Source: Streptacidiphilus albus JL83
GTDB taxonomy: Bacteria > Actinomycetota > Actinomycetes > Streptomycetales > Streptomycetaceae
Assembly: GCF_000744705.1 (NCBI RefSeq)
Contig: NZ_JQML01000001.1
Coordinates: forward strand, 620,001 to 684,000
Direction: 5' to 3'
DNA length: 64,000 nucleotides
In this document: positions 7,822 through 15,239 of the stretch, piece after piece
How positions within the stretch are numbered: position 1 is the stretch's first letter
Layout: each line of letters opens with the position of its first letter
The notes under the pieces: model-generated
Seen by the model: the letters and a program-made list of their open reading frames with translations, nothing else
What the model was told of the DNA's origin: nothing
Database searches by the model: none
Translations under genes and position numbers: made by a program

Positions 7822-10182
7822 TCAGCCGGTGGCACCGCACTGGTAGAGCTGCTGCGCGCCTGCTGCCGCACCGGCCGTCGTGCCGGTGCCCGCGCTGTAG
7901 GCGGAGGCCGGAACGGCGGTGCAGGCGGAGCGGACCCAGTCGGTGACCTTGGCCGACGGGGCGGACGAGCCGCCCGCGCCGCCGAAGCCGGCGAAGCCGC
8001 CGAACCCGGAGGAGCCGGCGGTCCTGCCACCGGTGCTGCCGCTGAGCAGCACGTAGTGCAACTGGCCGGCGGCGACGTCCCGCTGGACCTGGGCCAGGGT
8101 GGGCGACGGCACCTCGCCGGTGAAGCCGCCCATCGGCAGCACGTCCGCGCCCTCCGCCATGATGTACGGCGAGGCCGTGCTCCAACTGGTGGTCGCGAAG
8201 ACGTACTTCGCGCCGTCACGGTGTGTCTCGGTGTAGCTGAGCAGGGCCTTCTGCTGAGCCGTCAGCGTCGATCCGCCGCCACCGAACATGGCGCCCATCC
8301 CGGCGCCCATCCCGGCGCCGCCCGCGCCGCCGAACCCGGCTGCGCCGCCCGCGCTCCCGCCGACTCGATGCGCGGCCCCCGCGACCGCAGTGGCACCCCG
8401 GCCGCCGCCGAGGCTGGAGGCCGGACCCACCGTGCCCATGGCGTTGTGCCCGTACTGCGACTCGAAGGCGGACGAGGCCCATGCGGCAGGTGCGATCAGC
8501 ATCGCCGCGAGCCCGGCGACCAGCCCCGCCAGCGCCACCCGACGTCCGGTGGCGCGTCCGCCCGGTCGGCTCAGCGCCAGCAGCACCAGGGCGACCACGC
8601 CGAGGCCCAGCACCACCGGGCCCAGCCAGGACAGGAAGGTCGGGTAGTCCCAGGCGATCACCGCGCCCCAGCCGGCCGTCGCGGCGACGGCTGCGGGCAG
8701 CGCCCAGGCACGGCGTCCGCCGGCGCGGAAGGCCCGCCAGAACTGGGTGACCCCGGCTCCCGTCAGCGCGGCGAGCGGGACCGCGACCACGCCCATGTAG
8801 TAGGTGTGACCGGCGACGCTGCCCGCGCTGAAGACCAGGAAGTACATGGCCAGCCAGACACTCCAGAGCAGGTAGCCGGCCCGCACCGGATCGGTGCGGG
8901 GTCGGCGCCGCCGCCAGATCAGGCCGAGGACGGCGGCGATGGCGGCGATCGGATAGAGCCAGCCGACCTGCGAGGCAAGGGTGGAGCCGAACATCTTGCC
9001 CCAGCCGTTCTGGCCGCTCATGCCGCCGCCGGCACCGCCCCTGGCGCCTGTGGCATGACCACCGGCCCAGCCACCGCCCCCACCGGAGCCGCGCCCGCCG
9101 AAGGCACCGCCCGCGCCCGCGCCCGCTCCGGTGCCGGTGCCGGTGCCGGTGCCGGTGCCGGTGCCGGTGCCGGTGCCGGTGCCGGTGCCGGAGGCTGCGC
9201 CGTAACCCCCGCTGTGGTCTCCGAAACCGCCGCTGTGGCCGCCGCTGTGGCCGCCGCCGTGCGCGGCGCCGCCCCCGGTGGTCGTCGTCACGCTGCCGGT
9301 GTCGGCCGCGCTGATCCCGAGCGAGGAGAAGCGGTTCAGGAAGTTGTAGCCCACGACCATGCTGAAGGCCGAGTTGTTGGTGGTGCCGTCGACGTACGGC
9401 CGGTCCTTGGCCGGGGTGAGGGTGACCACCAGCATCCAGGAGGCGGAGACCGCCACCGCGACCGCTCCGGCGACCGTGAGGTGGATCAGTCGGCGGCGCA
9501 GCGCGGTGGGCGCGGAGACCAGGTAGACCAGGCCCAGCGCGGGCAGCACCGCCCACGCCTCCAGCATCTTGGTCTGGAAGGCCAGCCCGACCCAGACACC
9601 GGCCATCACCAGCGGGCGCAGCCGCGCGTTCTGCGCGGCCCGCTGGGTCGCGTCCGCCGCCAGCAGGAGCAGCAGCGTGAACGCCGCGTCCTCGACCGCG
9701 CTGCGGAACAGCCCGGCCACGACCGGGGTGGCGGTGAAGGCCGCCGCCGCGATCAGTGCCGCATTGGCGCCGGCCCAGCGGCGCACCACCCGGTAGAGCA
9801 CCAGGACGCTGAGCACGCCCTCGATCACCTGCGGCAGCGTCAGCGCCCAGGCGTGGAAGCCGAAGAGTCTCGCGGAGAGCGCCTGCGGCCACAGGAAGCC
9901 GGGGATCTTGTCCAGGGTGATGCTGTTGGCGGGGTCGAAGGAGCCGAAGAGGAACGCCTTCCAGCTCATCGACATGCTGCGGACGGCGTCGGAGTAGAAG
10001 GAGTGGTACTGGCTCTGGCCGATCCCCCAGGTGAAGAGCGCTGCGGCGGCCGCCGCGATCACCAGCAGGACAGGCCGGGCGTATCCAGGTTGGTCCGCCG
10101 GAGAACGCCACGGTGCCCGGCGGGTCCCGGCAGGGGTGGCGGTCGGGGGTGCCGATGCCGCAGGAGGTGCTGTCGTAGCCAT
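7822..10182 (-). CDS. GT39/PMT_2-type membrane glycosyltransferase with Gly-rich loops
   Basis: Polytopic glycosyltransferase (786 residues) of the ArnT/protein O-mannosyltransferase superfold, expected to move a sugar from a polyprenyl-phosphate donor to an extracytoplasmic acceptor. After a Pro/Ala-rich cytoplasmic head comes the first membrane helix, then SFYSDAVRSMSMSWKAF and SITLDKIPGFLWPQAL, conserved in streptomycete family members. About a dozen hydrophobic segments follow. Two low-complexity loops interrupt it: a His/Gly-rich stretch running into a Gly-Thr repeat (DNA repeat at 9128-9187) and Gly/Ala-rich segments near 560-640. The C-terminal soluble part (about 650-786) has SPYIMAEGADVLPMGGFTGE. 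ATG 10182 follows AAGG. Donor and acceptor are unknown. Confidence 0.85.
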   Translation of the reverse strand: MATTAPPAASAPPTATPAGTRRAPWRSPADQPGYARPVLLVIAAAAAALFTWGIGQSQYHSFYSDAVRSMSMSWKAFLFGSFDPANSITLDKIPGFLWPQALSARLFGFHAWALTLPQVIEGVLSVLVLYRVVRRWAGANAALIAAAAFTATPVVAGLFRSAVEDAAFTLLLLLAADATQRAAQNARLRPLVMAGVWVGLAFQTKMLEAWAVLPALGLVYLVSAPTALRRRLIHLTVAGAVAVAVSASWMLVVTLTPAKDRPYVDGTTNNSAFSMVVGYNFLNRFSSLGISAADTGSVTTTTGGGAAHGGGHSGGHSGGFGDHSGGYGAASGTGTGTGTGTGTGTGTGTGTGAGAGAGGAFGGRGSGGGGGWAGGHATGARGGAGGGMSGQNGWGKMFGSTLASQVGWLYPIAAIAAVLGLIWRRRRPRTDPVRAGYLLWSVWLAMYFLVFSAGSVAGHTYYMGVVAVPLAALTGAGVTQFWRAFRAGGRRAWALPAAVAATAGWGAVIAWDYPTFLSWLGPVVLGLGVVALVLLALSRPGGRATGRRVALAGLVAGLAAMLIAPAAWASSAFESQYGHNAMGTVGPASSLGGGRGATAVAGAAHRVGGSAGGAAGFGGAGGAGMGAGMGAMFGGGGSTLTAQQKALLSYTETHRDGAKYVFATTSWSTASPYIMAEGADVLPMGGFTGEVPSPTLAQVQRDVAAGQLHYVLLSGSTGGRTAGSSGFGGFAGFGGAGGSSAPSAKVTDWVRSACTAVPASAYSAGTGTTAGAAAGAQQLYQCGATG
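9128..9187. repeat. 6-bp microsatellite, 10 exact CCGGTG units, inside the GT39 gene
   Basis: Ten uninterrupted copies of CCGGTG on the + strand, encoding a Gly-Thr repeat on the gene's strand, followed by a partial unit. Unit gain or loss keeps the frame, so loop length can vary without inactivating the enzyme. Confidence 0.95.
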
Positions 10183-10399
10183 GGGTACAAGCCTTAGCGA
10201 CCCGGGCGGCGCGACAGGCCCCAGATCGGCCGAATCCGCCTAATTCTCAGGGAACAACAGATACTTTCTCAGACAACTCGGACCTCCTGTTCTTCCAGGT
10301 TTTACATTGGCCACGGGCTCTCCACGGGACTGCCACAAGCACACACAGAACGATAAGTCACCTTTGTCCTGACATAAGGGATGTATCGTGATCAGCCGC

Positions 10400-11707
10400 T
10401 CACCCCCGACGCAGTGCGGCACGACCGGCATAGCGTGCCGAGTCGCCCAGCTCCTCTTCGATCCGGATGAGCTGGTTGTACTTTGCAGTGCGGTCGGAAC
10501 GGGAGAGCGAGCCGGTCTTGATCTGACCGCAGCCGGTCGCCACCGCCAGATCCGCGATGGTGGTGTCCTCCGTCTCGCCCGAGCGGTGCGACATGACGGC
10601 CGTCCATCCCGCCCGGTGGGCCGTGGCCACTGCGGCCAGCGCCTCGGTCAGGGTCCCGATCTGGTTAACCTTGACCAGGACCGAGTTGCCGACACCGGTG
10701 CGGATGCCCTCTCGCAGCAGCGTCTCGTTGGTGCAGAACACGTCGTCGCCGGTGAGCTGGCAGCGGTCGCCCACCCGGGCGGTCAGCTCGCGCCAGCCGT
10801 CCGGGTCGTTCTCCGCCATCGGGTCCTCGATGGAGACGATCGGGTAGGCGTCGATCAGCCCGGCGAGGTAGTCGACGTTCTCGGAGGGAGTACGGCGCAC
10901 CCCCTCGCCCGCGTAGTCGTACACCCCGTCGCGGAAGAACTCCGACGACGCCGGGTCCATGATCAGGCCGATGTCCGTGCCGGGGCGGTAGCCGGTGCGC
11001 TCGACGGCGTTCATCACGAAGTCGAGCGCCTCCTCCGCAGTACGCAGCGCGGGCGCGAAGCCGCCCTCGTCGCCGACGCCGGTGGAGTGCCCGGCGGCCA
11101 GCAGATCGCGGCGCAGGGTGTGGAAGACCTCGCTGCCCATGCGGACGGCGTCGGCGAAGCTGTCCGCGCCCACCGGCGCGATCATGAACTCCTGGAAGTC
11201 CAGCGGGTTGTCGGCGTGGGCGCCGCCGTTGATGATGTTCATCATCGGCAGCGGCAGGAGGCGGGCGTCGGCGCCGCCGAGGTAGCGGTAGAGGGGCTGA
11301 CGGTGGGCCGCCGCAGCGGCCTTGGCGGCGGCGAGGGAGACGCCGAGGATCGCGTTGGCACCGAGCCGGGACTTGGCGGCGGTGCCGTCGAGGGCGACCA
11401 GCACGGCGTCGAGGCCCGCCTGGTCCACCGCGTCCCGGCCGCGCACGGACGCCGCGATCTCCCCGTTGACGTGGGCCACCGCCCGGTCGACGCCCTTGCC
11501 GTGCCAGCGCGCGGGGTCCCCGTCGCGCAGTTCCACGGCCTCCCGGGCACCGGTGGAGGCGCCGGAGGGGACCGCCGCGCGCCCCAGGGACCCGTCTGCC
11601 AGGACCACGTCGACCTCGACTGTGGGGTTGCCCCGGCTGTCGATGATCCGGCGGGCGGTGACGGATTCGATGGCACTGATGACGGTTCCGGCTGCCTTGA
11701 CGGGCAT
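10400..11707 (-). CDS. eno: Enolase
   Basis: 2-phosphoglycerate dehydratase of glycolysis, 435 residues, cytoplasmic. Motifs in order: [22 protein letters not shown] (the mobile catalytic loop Ser), [21 protein letters not shown] (catalytic Glu), [45 protein letters not shown] (catalytic Lys region), [10 protein letters not shown] and [20 protein letters not shown]. All metal and catalytic motifs look intact. ATG 11707 has AAGGA seven bases upstream. It is divergent from a MarR gene across a tandem 13-bp repeat, not in the usual housekeeping setting, so it is probably a second, regulated enolase. The 217 bp downstream to the glycosyltransferase start are AT-richer and hold that gene's promoter. 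Confidence 0.95.
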   Translation of the reverse strand: MPVKAAGTVISAIESVTARRIIDSRGNPTVEVDVVLADGSLGRAAVPSGASTGAREAVELRDGDPARWHGKGVDRAVAHVNGEIAASVRGRDAVDQAGLDAVLVALDGTAAKSRLGANAILGVSLAAAKAAAAAHRQPLYRYLGGADARLLPLPMMNIINGGAHADNPLDFQEFMIAPVGADSFADAVRMGSEVFHTLRRDLLAAGHSTGVGDEGGFAPALRTAEEALDFVMNAVERTGYRPGTDIGLIMDPASSEFFRDGVYDYAGEGVRRTPSENVDYLAGLIDAYPIVSIEDPMAENDPDGWRELTARVGDRCQLTGDDVFCTNETLLREGIRTGVGNSVLVKVNQIGTLTEALAAVATAHRAGWTAVMSHRSGETEDTTIADLAVATGCGQIKTGSLSRSDRTAKYNQLIRIEEELGDSARYAGRAALRRG

Positions 11708-11786
11708 GGGAGTTCCTTCCTGCTGTCGTATGCCGCGGCCCCGGCTGCGACGACGCTGGCGCTGGGCCCGACAACGCCAGACAATA

Positions 11787-11875
11787 CAGCAATGCTGCTC
11801 AGTTCTGCTGTGCAGTTCTGCTGTACAGTTCTGCTGCTCAGTTCTGCTGTGCAGGTCAAGTGCACAGCAATGCTG
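11787..11875. repeat. Five tandem 13-bp units flanked by CAGCAATGCTG palindromes
   Basis: Units 11792-11804, 11805-11817, 11818-11830, 11831-11843 and 11844-11856 follow the pattern CTGCTGNNCAGTT (last two bases differ in unit 5; unit 1 begins ATG). The 11-bp palindrome CAGCAATGCTG occurs on both sides (11787-11797 and 11865-11875). The block fills the space between the divergent enolase and MarR genes, ending 21 nt before the MarR ATG, so it is probably a multi-site operator. Confidence 0.85.
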
Positions 11876-11896
11876 GCCAACGGGGTAAAGTGCCCT

Positions 11897-12319
11897 ATGC
11901 CCACTCCGGAAGCCGCCGTCATCGCCGCCGAACTGCGCACCGCGATGGGCAGGCTCACCCGACGCGTCAAGGACGAGGACAGCATTCCGCTGGGCCAGGC
12001 CGCCGTACTCGGCGCGCTCGACCGCAGCGGCGCCATGACCACCAGCGACCTCGCGGCCGATCAGCGCGTGCGCCCCCAGTCGATGGCCCGGGCGGTGGGG
12101 CTGCTCATGGAGCAGAACCTGATCACCCGGCGGGCGCATCCCACCGACGGCCGCAAGTCGCTGGTCGAGTTGTCGGACGCGGGCCGGGACGCGCTCGAAG
12201 CGGAGCGCGGCCGCAGGGCCGGTTGGCTCGCGCAGGCCATCGAGGCCGAACTCACGGACGAGGAGCGGGCATTGCTGGCACGGACCGCAACCCTGCTGGA
12301 GCGGCTCGCCACCCGCTGA
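11897..12319 (+). CDS. MarR family transcriptional regulator
   Basis: Winged-helix dimeric repressor of 140 residues. The DNA-binding core is visible as [40 protein letters not shown] and the wing [22 protein letters not shown] with the conserved D-x-R of MarR proteins. Long N- and C-terminal helices form the dimer interface. ATG 11897 is chosen because it follows the repeat array; the upstream GGGGTAAAG is at best a weak ribosome site. It is divergent from the enolase gene and likely binds the intervening repeats. No ligand is evident; MarR proteins commonly sense phenolics or oxidants. Confidence 0.9.
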   Translation: MPTPEAAVIAAELRTAMGRLTRRVKDEDSIPLGQAAVLGALDRSGAMTTSDLAADQRVRPQSMARAVGLLMEQNLITRRAHPTDGRKSLVELSDAGRDALEAERGRRAGWLAQAIEAELTDEERALLARTATLLERLATR

Positions 12320-12320
12320 G

Positions 12321-12363
12321 ACAGCGGCGCCGCAGCCGTGTCGATCGGCTGCGGCGCCGCTGT
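12321..12363. terminator. Perfect 18-bp stem terminator between convergent genes
   Basis: ACAGCGGCGCCGCAGCCG (12321-12338), loop TGTCGAT, then its exact complement (12346-12363). It starts two bases after the MarR stop and precedes the convergent lectin/toxin gene end at 12403, so it can act in both directions. Confidence 0.85.
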
Positions 12364-12402
12364 CGGTCGTCGGATCTCAGGTGCTCCGAACGCGTACCGG
12401 GA

Positions 12403-13533
12403 TCAGCCGGTGCAGGACCCGAAGCTCAGGTTGGTCTCGGCGACGTAGATGCTGGTGCCGCCGGCGGTGTCGGTGGTGAGCGGCACGGTGACCGTGTCGG
12501 GAGCGGTCCACGGGAAGCCGCCGACGTCGAAGGTCCAGTTGCCGGTGACCTGGGTCGCCAGTTCCGACAGCGCGACCCATCCGTACTGGCCGACCGGGAT
12601 CGGCATGGTCACCGTGTTGCCCAGCGTCTGGCTGACGCTGTTGGTGAAAGAGCCGGAGACAGAGGTGGTGATCTTGCCTTCGAGGGTGAGGGTGTTCTGG
12701 AAGCTGGGCGCGGGAGCGGCGCCGCCGCTGACCCCGACCTGTGAGGCGTTGGTGTCGTCGAACTCCGTGCCCAGGGTGCCGCCGATGGTGTCCGACCAGC
12801 CGGTGGTGTTGTTGAGCTGGAAGGCGTAGGTCACCGGCGCCGAGGTGTTGTTGTACCAGACCGGCGAGACGCACTGCAGCGGCAGTGGAGCGGCCGGGCT
12901 CTGGCTTCCGGTGGTCCACGAGCAGGTCGACGCGGTGCTCACGCAGACGGAGGCGGCATGGTCGAGGGCCAGGCTCGTCGCCGCCTGGTCGGCACTGGCG
13001 GGAAGCGTCCACTGCTGGGCCGCGCTGCCGTTGCAGCCGTAGCTGTCGGTCCAGGCGTCGGGGTACCAGGCGCCCAGCAGCAGGTCCAGGCAGTTGTCCG
13101 TGCCCTCCTGGCGGATCATGAAGGCCGTCGACGATCCGCTGACCGGCTGGAAGTACCAGCTCTCGGTCGAGCGCCCGTCACAGGACTGCTGACGCAGCGG
13201 CAGGCCGGCGTCGATGCACAGCCCGGTGCCGTCGTTGACGAGGGGGAAGGATCCGTCGGTGGCCAGGGTGCCGACGGTCCACGACTCGTCGTAGCCGGGC
13301 GTCGGATTGGTGACGATGATGGAGCCGGCCGACGTGGTGCCGTTCTGGTCGTCCAGGCTGTAGCCGTTGCTGACCGAGGTGATGCCCACTCCGCTGAGGG
13401 CGGTGATGCCGCCGGACGGCGTGGCCGCGACGGCGGGACCGGCGGTGAACCCGACCGCGATGCAGCACGCGGCCACGATCGCGACCAGGATCCTCCTGAA
13501 GAACACCGCGGGACTCGCAGTGGTGGTTGCCAT
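12403..13533 (-). CDS. Secreted beta-trefoil lectin / aerolysin-like pore-forming protein
   Basis: Exported protein of 376 residues. Residues 1-36 are a signal peptide (VAIVAACCIAVGFTAG, then AVAATP). Residues about 40-180 read as one beta-trefoil, ricin-B-like module: GLCIDAG, ESWYFQPV, DNCLDLLLG and AAQQWTL are the repeated CxD/QxW-type elements. The C-terminal half (about 225-376) resembles aerolysin/ETX-MTX2 proteins: after FQNTLTLEGK comes an alternating Ser/Thr-hydrophobic stretch (about 285-311, SVSGSFTNSVSQTLGNTV), like a membrane-insertion hairpin, then IPVGQYGWVALSEL and TGNWTFDVGGFPWT. Eight Cys suggest disulfides. SD AAAGGA precedes ATG 13533. It follows the esterase gene by 45 nt on the same strand. 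Pore formation is inferred from pattern, not proven. Confidence 0.7.
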   Translation of the reverse strand: MATTTASPAVFFRRILVAIVAACCIAVGFTAGPAVAATPSGGITALSGVGITSVSNGYSLDDQNGTTSAGSIIVTNPTPGYDESWTVGTLATDGSFPLVNDGTGLCIDAGLPLRQQSCDGRSTESWYFQPVSGSSTAFMIRQEGTDNCLDLLLGAWYPDAWTDSYGCNGSAAQQWTLPASADQAATSLALDHAASVCVSTASTCSWTTGSQSPAAPLPLQCVSPVWYNNTSAPVTYAFQLNNTTGWSDTIGGTLGTEFDDTNASQVGVSGGAAPAPSFQNTLTLEGKITTSVSGSFTNSVSQTLGNTVTMPIPVGQYGWVALSELATQVTGNWTFDVGGFPWTAPDTVTVPLTTDTAGGTSIYVAETNLSFGSCTG

Positions 13534-13578
13534 GAGTGCGTTCCTTTCGGTACGGATGGTGCGAACTGCCGCTCTGCG

Positions 13579-14808
13579 TCAGGCCTTGGTGGCCTGTCCC
13601 GTGCCGTCGCTCTTGGCGAAGGCCTGCTGCAGCCGCGGCAGCAGGTTGGCCAGGTCCTGGTCCCAGCACCCGGCGTCATGACCGCCGTCGCAGCCCCAGG
13701 TGGAACCGTTGCCGTAGTCCTCGAAGTACGGCGTGTTGCCGGCCGCGACCAGGGCGGAGTCGAGGTGCTGGGCCGCGCTCTCCAGCCAGAACTCCGCACT
13801 GGTGGGATTGCCGCCGCCGTTGCCGGTGTAGATGGAGACGTTCGTTCCGGCGAGAGCGGCAGCGTTCTCGACCGGGTCGGCCGCGTTCCAGAGGGAGTCG
13901 TTGTACGGCGGGGTCCAGGAGATGGGGTACGGCGAGCCGAAGATCGCGTCGCTGGTGACCGCCGGTGTGTAGGCGTCGCCCGGCGCGCGACAGGCGCTCC
14001 AGTAGGTGCTGCCGGCGGGGTTCGAGCCGCTGGCGGCGCTCGCGTCGTCGATGACCCCGGTCGCGTCGGTGAGCGAGGCGACGACGGCCAGGCGCAGGTC
14101 CATGGCGTCCTCGCCCATGTCGACGTCGCCGGAGAGGCTCGCCACCTGGCTGAAGGTGCCCGGGTAGTCCTGGGCCAGGTGCAGGGCGCCGAAGCCGCCC
14201 ATGGAGATGCCGGCGATGGCGCGGTCGGCCTTGTCCGGGAGGGTGCGCAGGTTGGCGTCGATGAAGGGGACCACCTGGTCGACCTCGAAGCTCGCCCAGT
14301 CCTGGGCGCCGGCCGCGGTGGTCTGGTTCGCCCAGTTGGAGTACCAGCCGCGCGCGCCGCCGTCCGGCATGACGATGATCATCCCCGAGTCGTGCGCCAG
14401 CGCGTTGAGCTTCGGGAAGTAGGCGGGCGCGAAGTAGTCGCAGGGGTCGCCCGGGGAGCCGTTCAGCAGGTACAGGACCGGATAGTGCGCGGTCGGGTCG
14501 CTGTAGTAGCCGGAGGGCAGGACGATCCGGATGTGGTGTCCGACCGTGCCGGTGTCGTTGGCGACGTCGGGCGTCGTCACGGTGACGGTGAAGTCGGTGG
14601 CGGTGGCGGCCGGTATGTACGGATTGTTCTGCAGCGACGGGTCGTTGACCTGAGTCAGCCCGAAGCCGTTGGTCAGCGTCGGCGGGCCGGACGGGTCCGA
14701 CGCGTCCGCGTGGGCGGCCGGTGCGGCGATCGCCATCGCGGCGATCATTCCGACGGTGGCTACGACCGCTTTCGCTCGGGAGCGCCAGGCGGTCAGCGTT
14801 GGTTTCAT
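13579..14808 (-). CDS. Secreted esterase, antigen 85/FrmB-like alpha/beta hydrolase
   Basis: Exported serine esterase of 409 residues. Residues 1-35 are a signal peptide (VATVGMIAAMAIAAPAAHA). The fold is that of Esterase_D/antigen 85: YPVLYLLNGSPGD (oxyanion region), MIIVMPDGG, and GISMGGFGALHLA with the nucleophile Ser of GxSxG. The late HDAGCWDQDL region may supply the catalytic His. An N-terminal beta stretch (about 60-105) precedes the hydrolase domain. GAGGA lies about 10 bases upstream of ATG 14808. It heads an operon with the lectin/aerolysin-like gene, so the two are probably co-secreted. It could be a feruloyl or acyl esterase; the substrate is unknown. Confidence 0.88.
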   Translation of the reverse strand: MKPTLTAWRSRAKAVVATVGMIAAMAIAAPAAHADASDPSGPPTLTNGFGLTQVNDPSLQNNPYIPAATATDFTVTVTTPDVANDTGTVGHHIRIVLPSGYYSDPTAHYPVLYLLNGSPGDPCDYFAPAYFPKLNALAHDSGMIIVMPDGGARGWYSNWANQTTAAGAQDWASFEVDQVVPFIDANLRTLPDKADRAIAGISMGGFGALHLAQDYPGTFSQVASLSGDVDMGEDAMDLRLAVVASLTDATGVIDDASAASGSNPAGSTYWSACRAPGDAYTPAVTSDAIFGSPYPISWTPPYNDSLWNAADPVENAAALAGTNVSIYTGNGGGNPTSAEFWLESAAQHLDSALVAAGNTPYFEDYGNGSTWGCDGGHDAGCWDQDLANLLPRLQQAFAKSDGTGQATKA

Positions 14809-14845
14809 CGTGAGTCCTCAGTCCTTGGTCGGTGGGAGGTGTCCG

Positions 14846-15076
14846 CTAGTGGGACGCGGCGGCGATGAAGAGGAGCAGGAGCAGGGTCGCCATGATCAGC
14901 AGGCAACCGATGACCTCGCGGCGACGTGCTCGGCGGAACCCCGCGCCGCCGAGACCGGGAACGCCGGGATGACACGCGGCGTAGTGCTCGGCGAGCCGTT
15001 CGGCACCCTCGGCTGCTGACACACCACGCGGCCGATATGCGCACTCGCCGCACCGGTACCTACGGCTCGCCGCCAT
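14846..15076 (-). CDS. Small zinc-ribbon-like protein with one C-terminal membrane helix
   Basis: Predicted 76-residue protein, start ATG 15076 after AGGA. It begins MAASRRYRCGECAY, with a CxxC pair, followed by HYAACH giving further Cys/His ligands at about residues 34-38, then an Arg-rich linker (FRRARRREV) and a hydrophobic helix (IGCLLIMATLLLLLFIAAA) at the C-terminus. That is the shape of a tail-anchored, metal-binding mini-protein. It is divergent from the XRE-NACHT gene and separated from it by 163 nt with palindromes, so they may be co-regulated. I recognise no named family; function unknown. Confidence 0.6.
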   Translation of the reverse strand: MAASRRYRCGECAYRPRGVSAAEGAERLAEHYAACHPGVPGLGGAGFRRARRREVIGCLLIMATLLLLLFIAAASH

Positions 15077-15160
15077 GCATTCCTGCCTCTCGCGTTCGAC
15101 ATGTCCGTCATCGTGCCGTCCGCACCGGCCATCGGCCCAGGTCAGAAGGGTGCCGGGAAC

Positions 15161-15176
15161 CGGCCATATATGGCCG
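15161..15176. promoter_or_regulatory. 16-bp perfect palindrome upstream of the XRE-NACHT gene
   Basis: CGGCCATATATGGCCG, with further half-sites GGCC/TGGCCGA nearby (around 15125-15136 and 15193-15200). It sits 64 nt before the GTG start, a natural operator for the gene's own N-terminal helix-turn-helix. Confidence 0.55.
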
Positions 15177-15239
15177 ACCGAGCTTGGATACAGTGGCCGA
15201 GCATTTGATAATGAGCATGACCGAAGCGGAGGCATCGAC

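Noticed and set aside
9128-9187. CRISPR-like repeat
   Set aside because: Pure head-to-tail hexamers without spacers, inside a coding region.
8216-10197. Long plus-strand and second minus-strand frames opposite the glycosyltransferase gene, rich in Gly-Ala or His-Arg repeats
   Set aside because: They are shadows of the real gene created by high GC and the CCGGTG microsatellite.
10240-10431. 63-codon minus-strand frame between enolase and the glycosyltransferase
   Set aside because: Overlaps the enolase end, has no ribosome site and lies in the promoter-like AT-richer region.
11787-11875. Iterons of a replication origin
   Set aside because: Repeats are only 13 bp, confined to a divergent promoter, with no rep gene or DnaA boxes nearby.
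14023-14040. GTTCGAGCC resembling a tRNA T-loop
   Set aside because: It lies inside the esterase coding sequence and no cloverleaf can be drawn around it.
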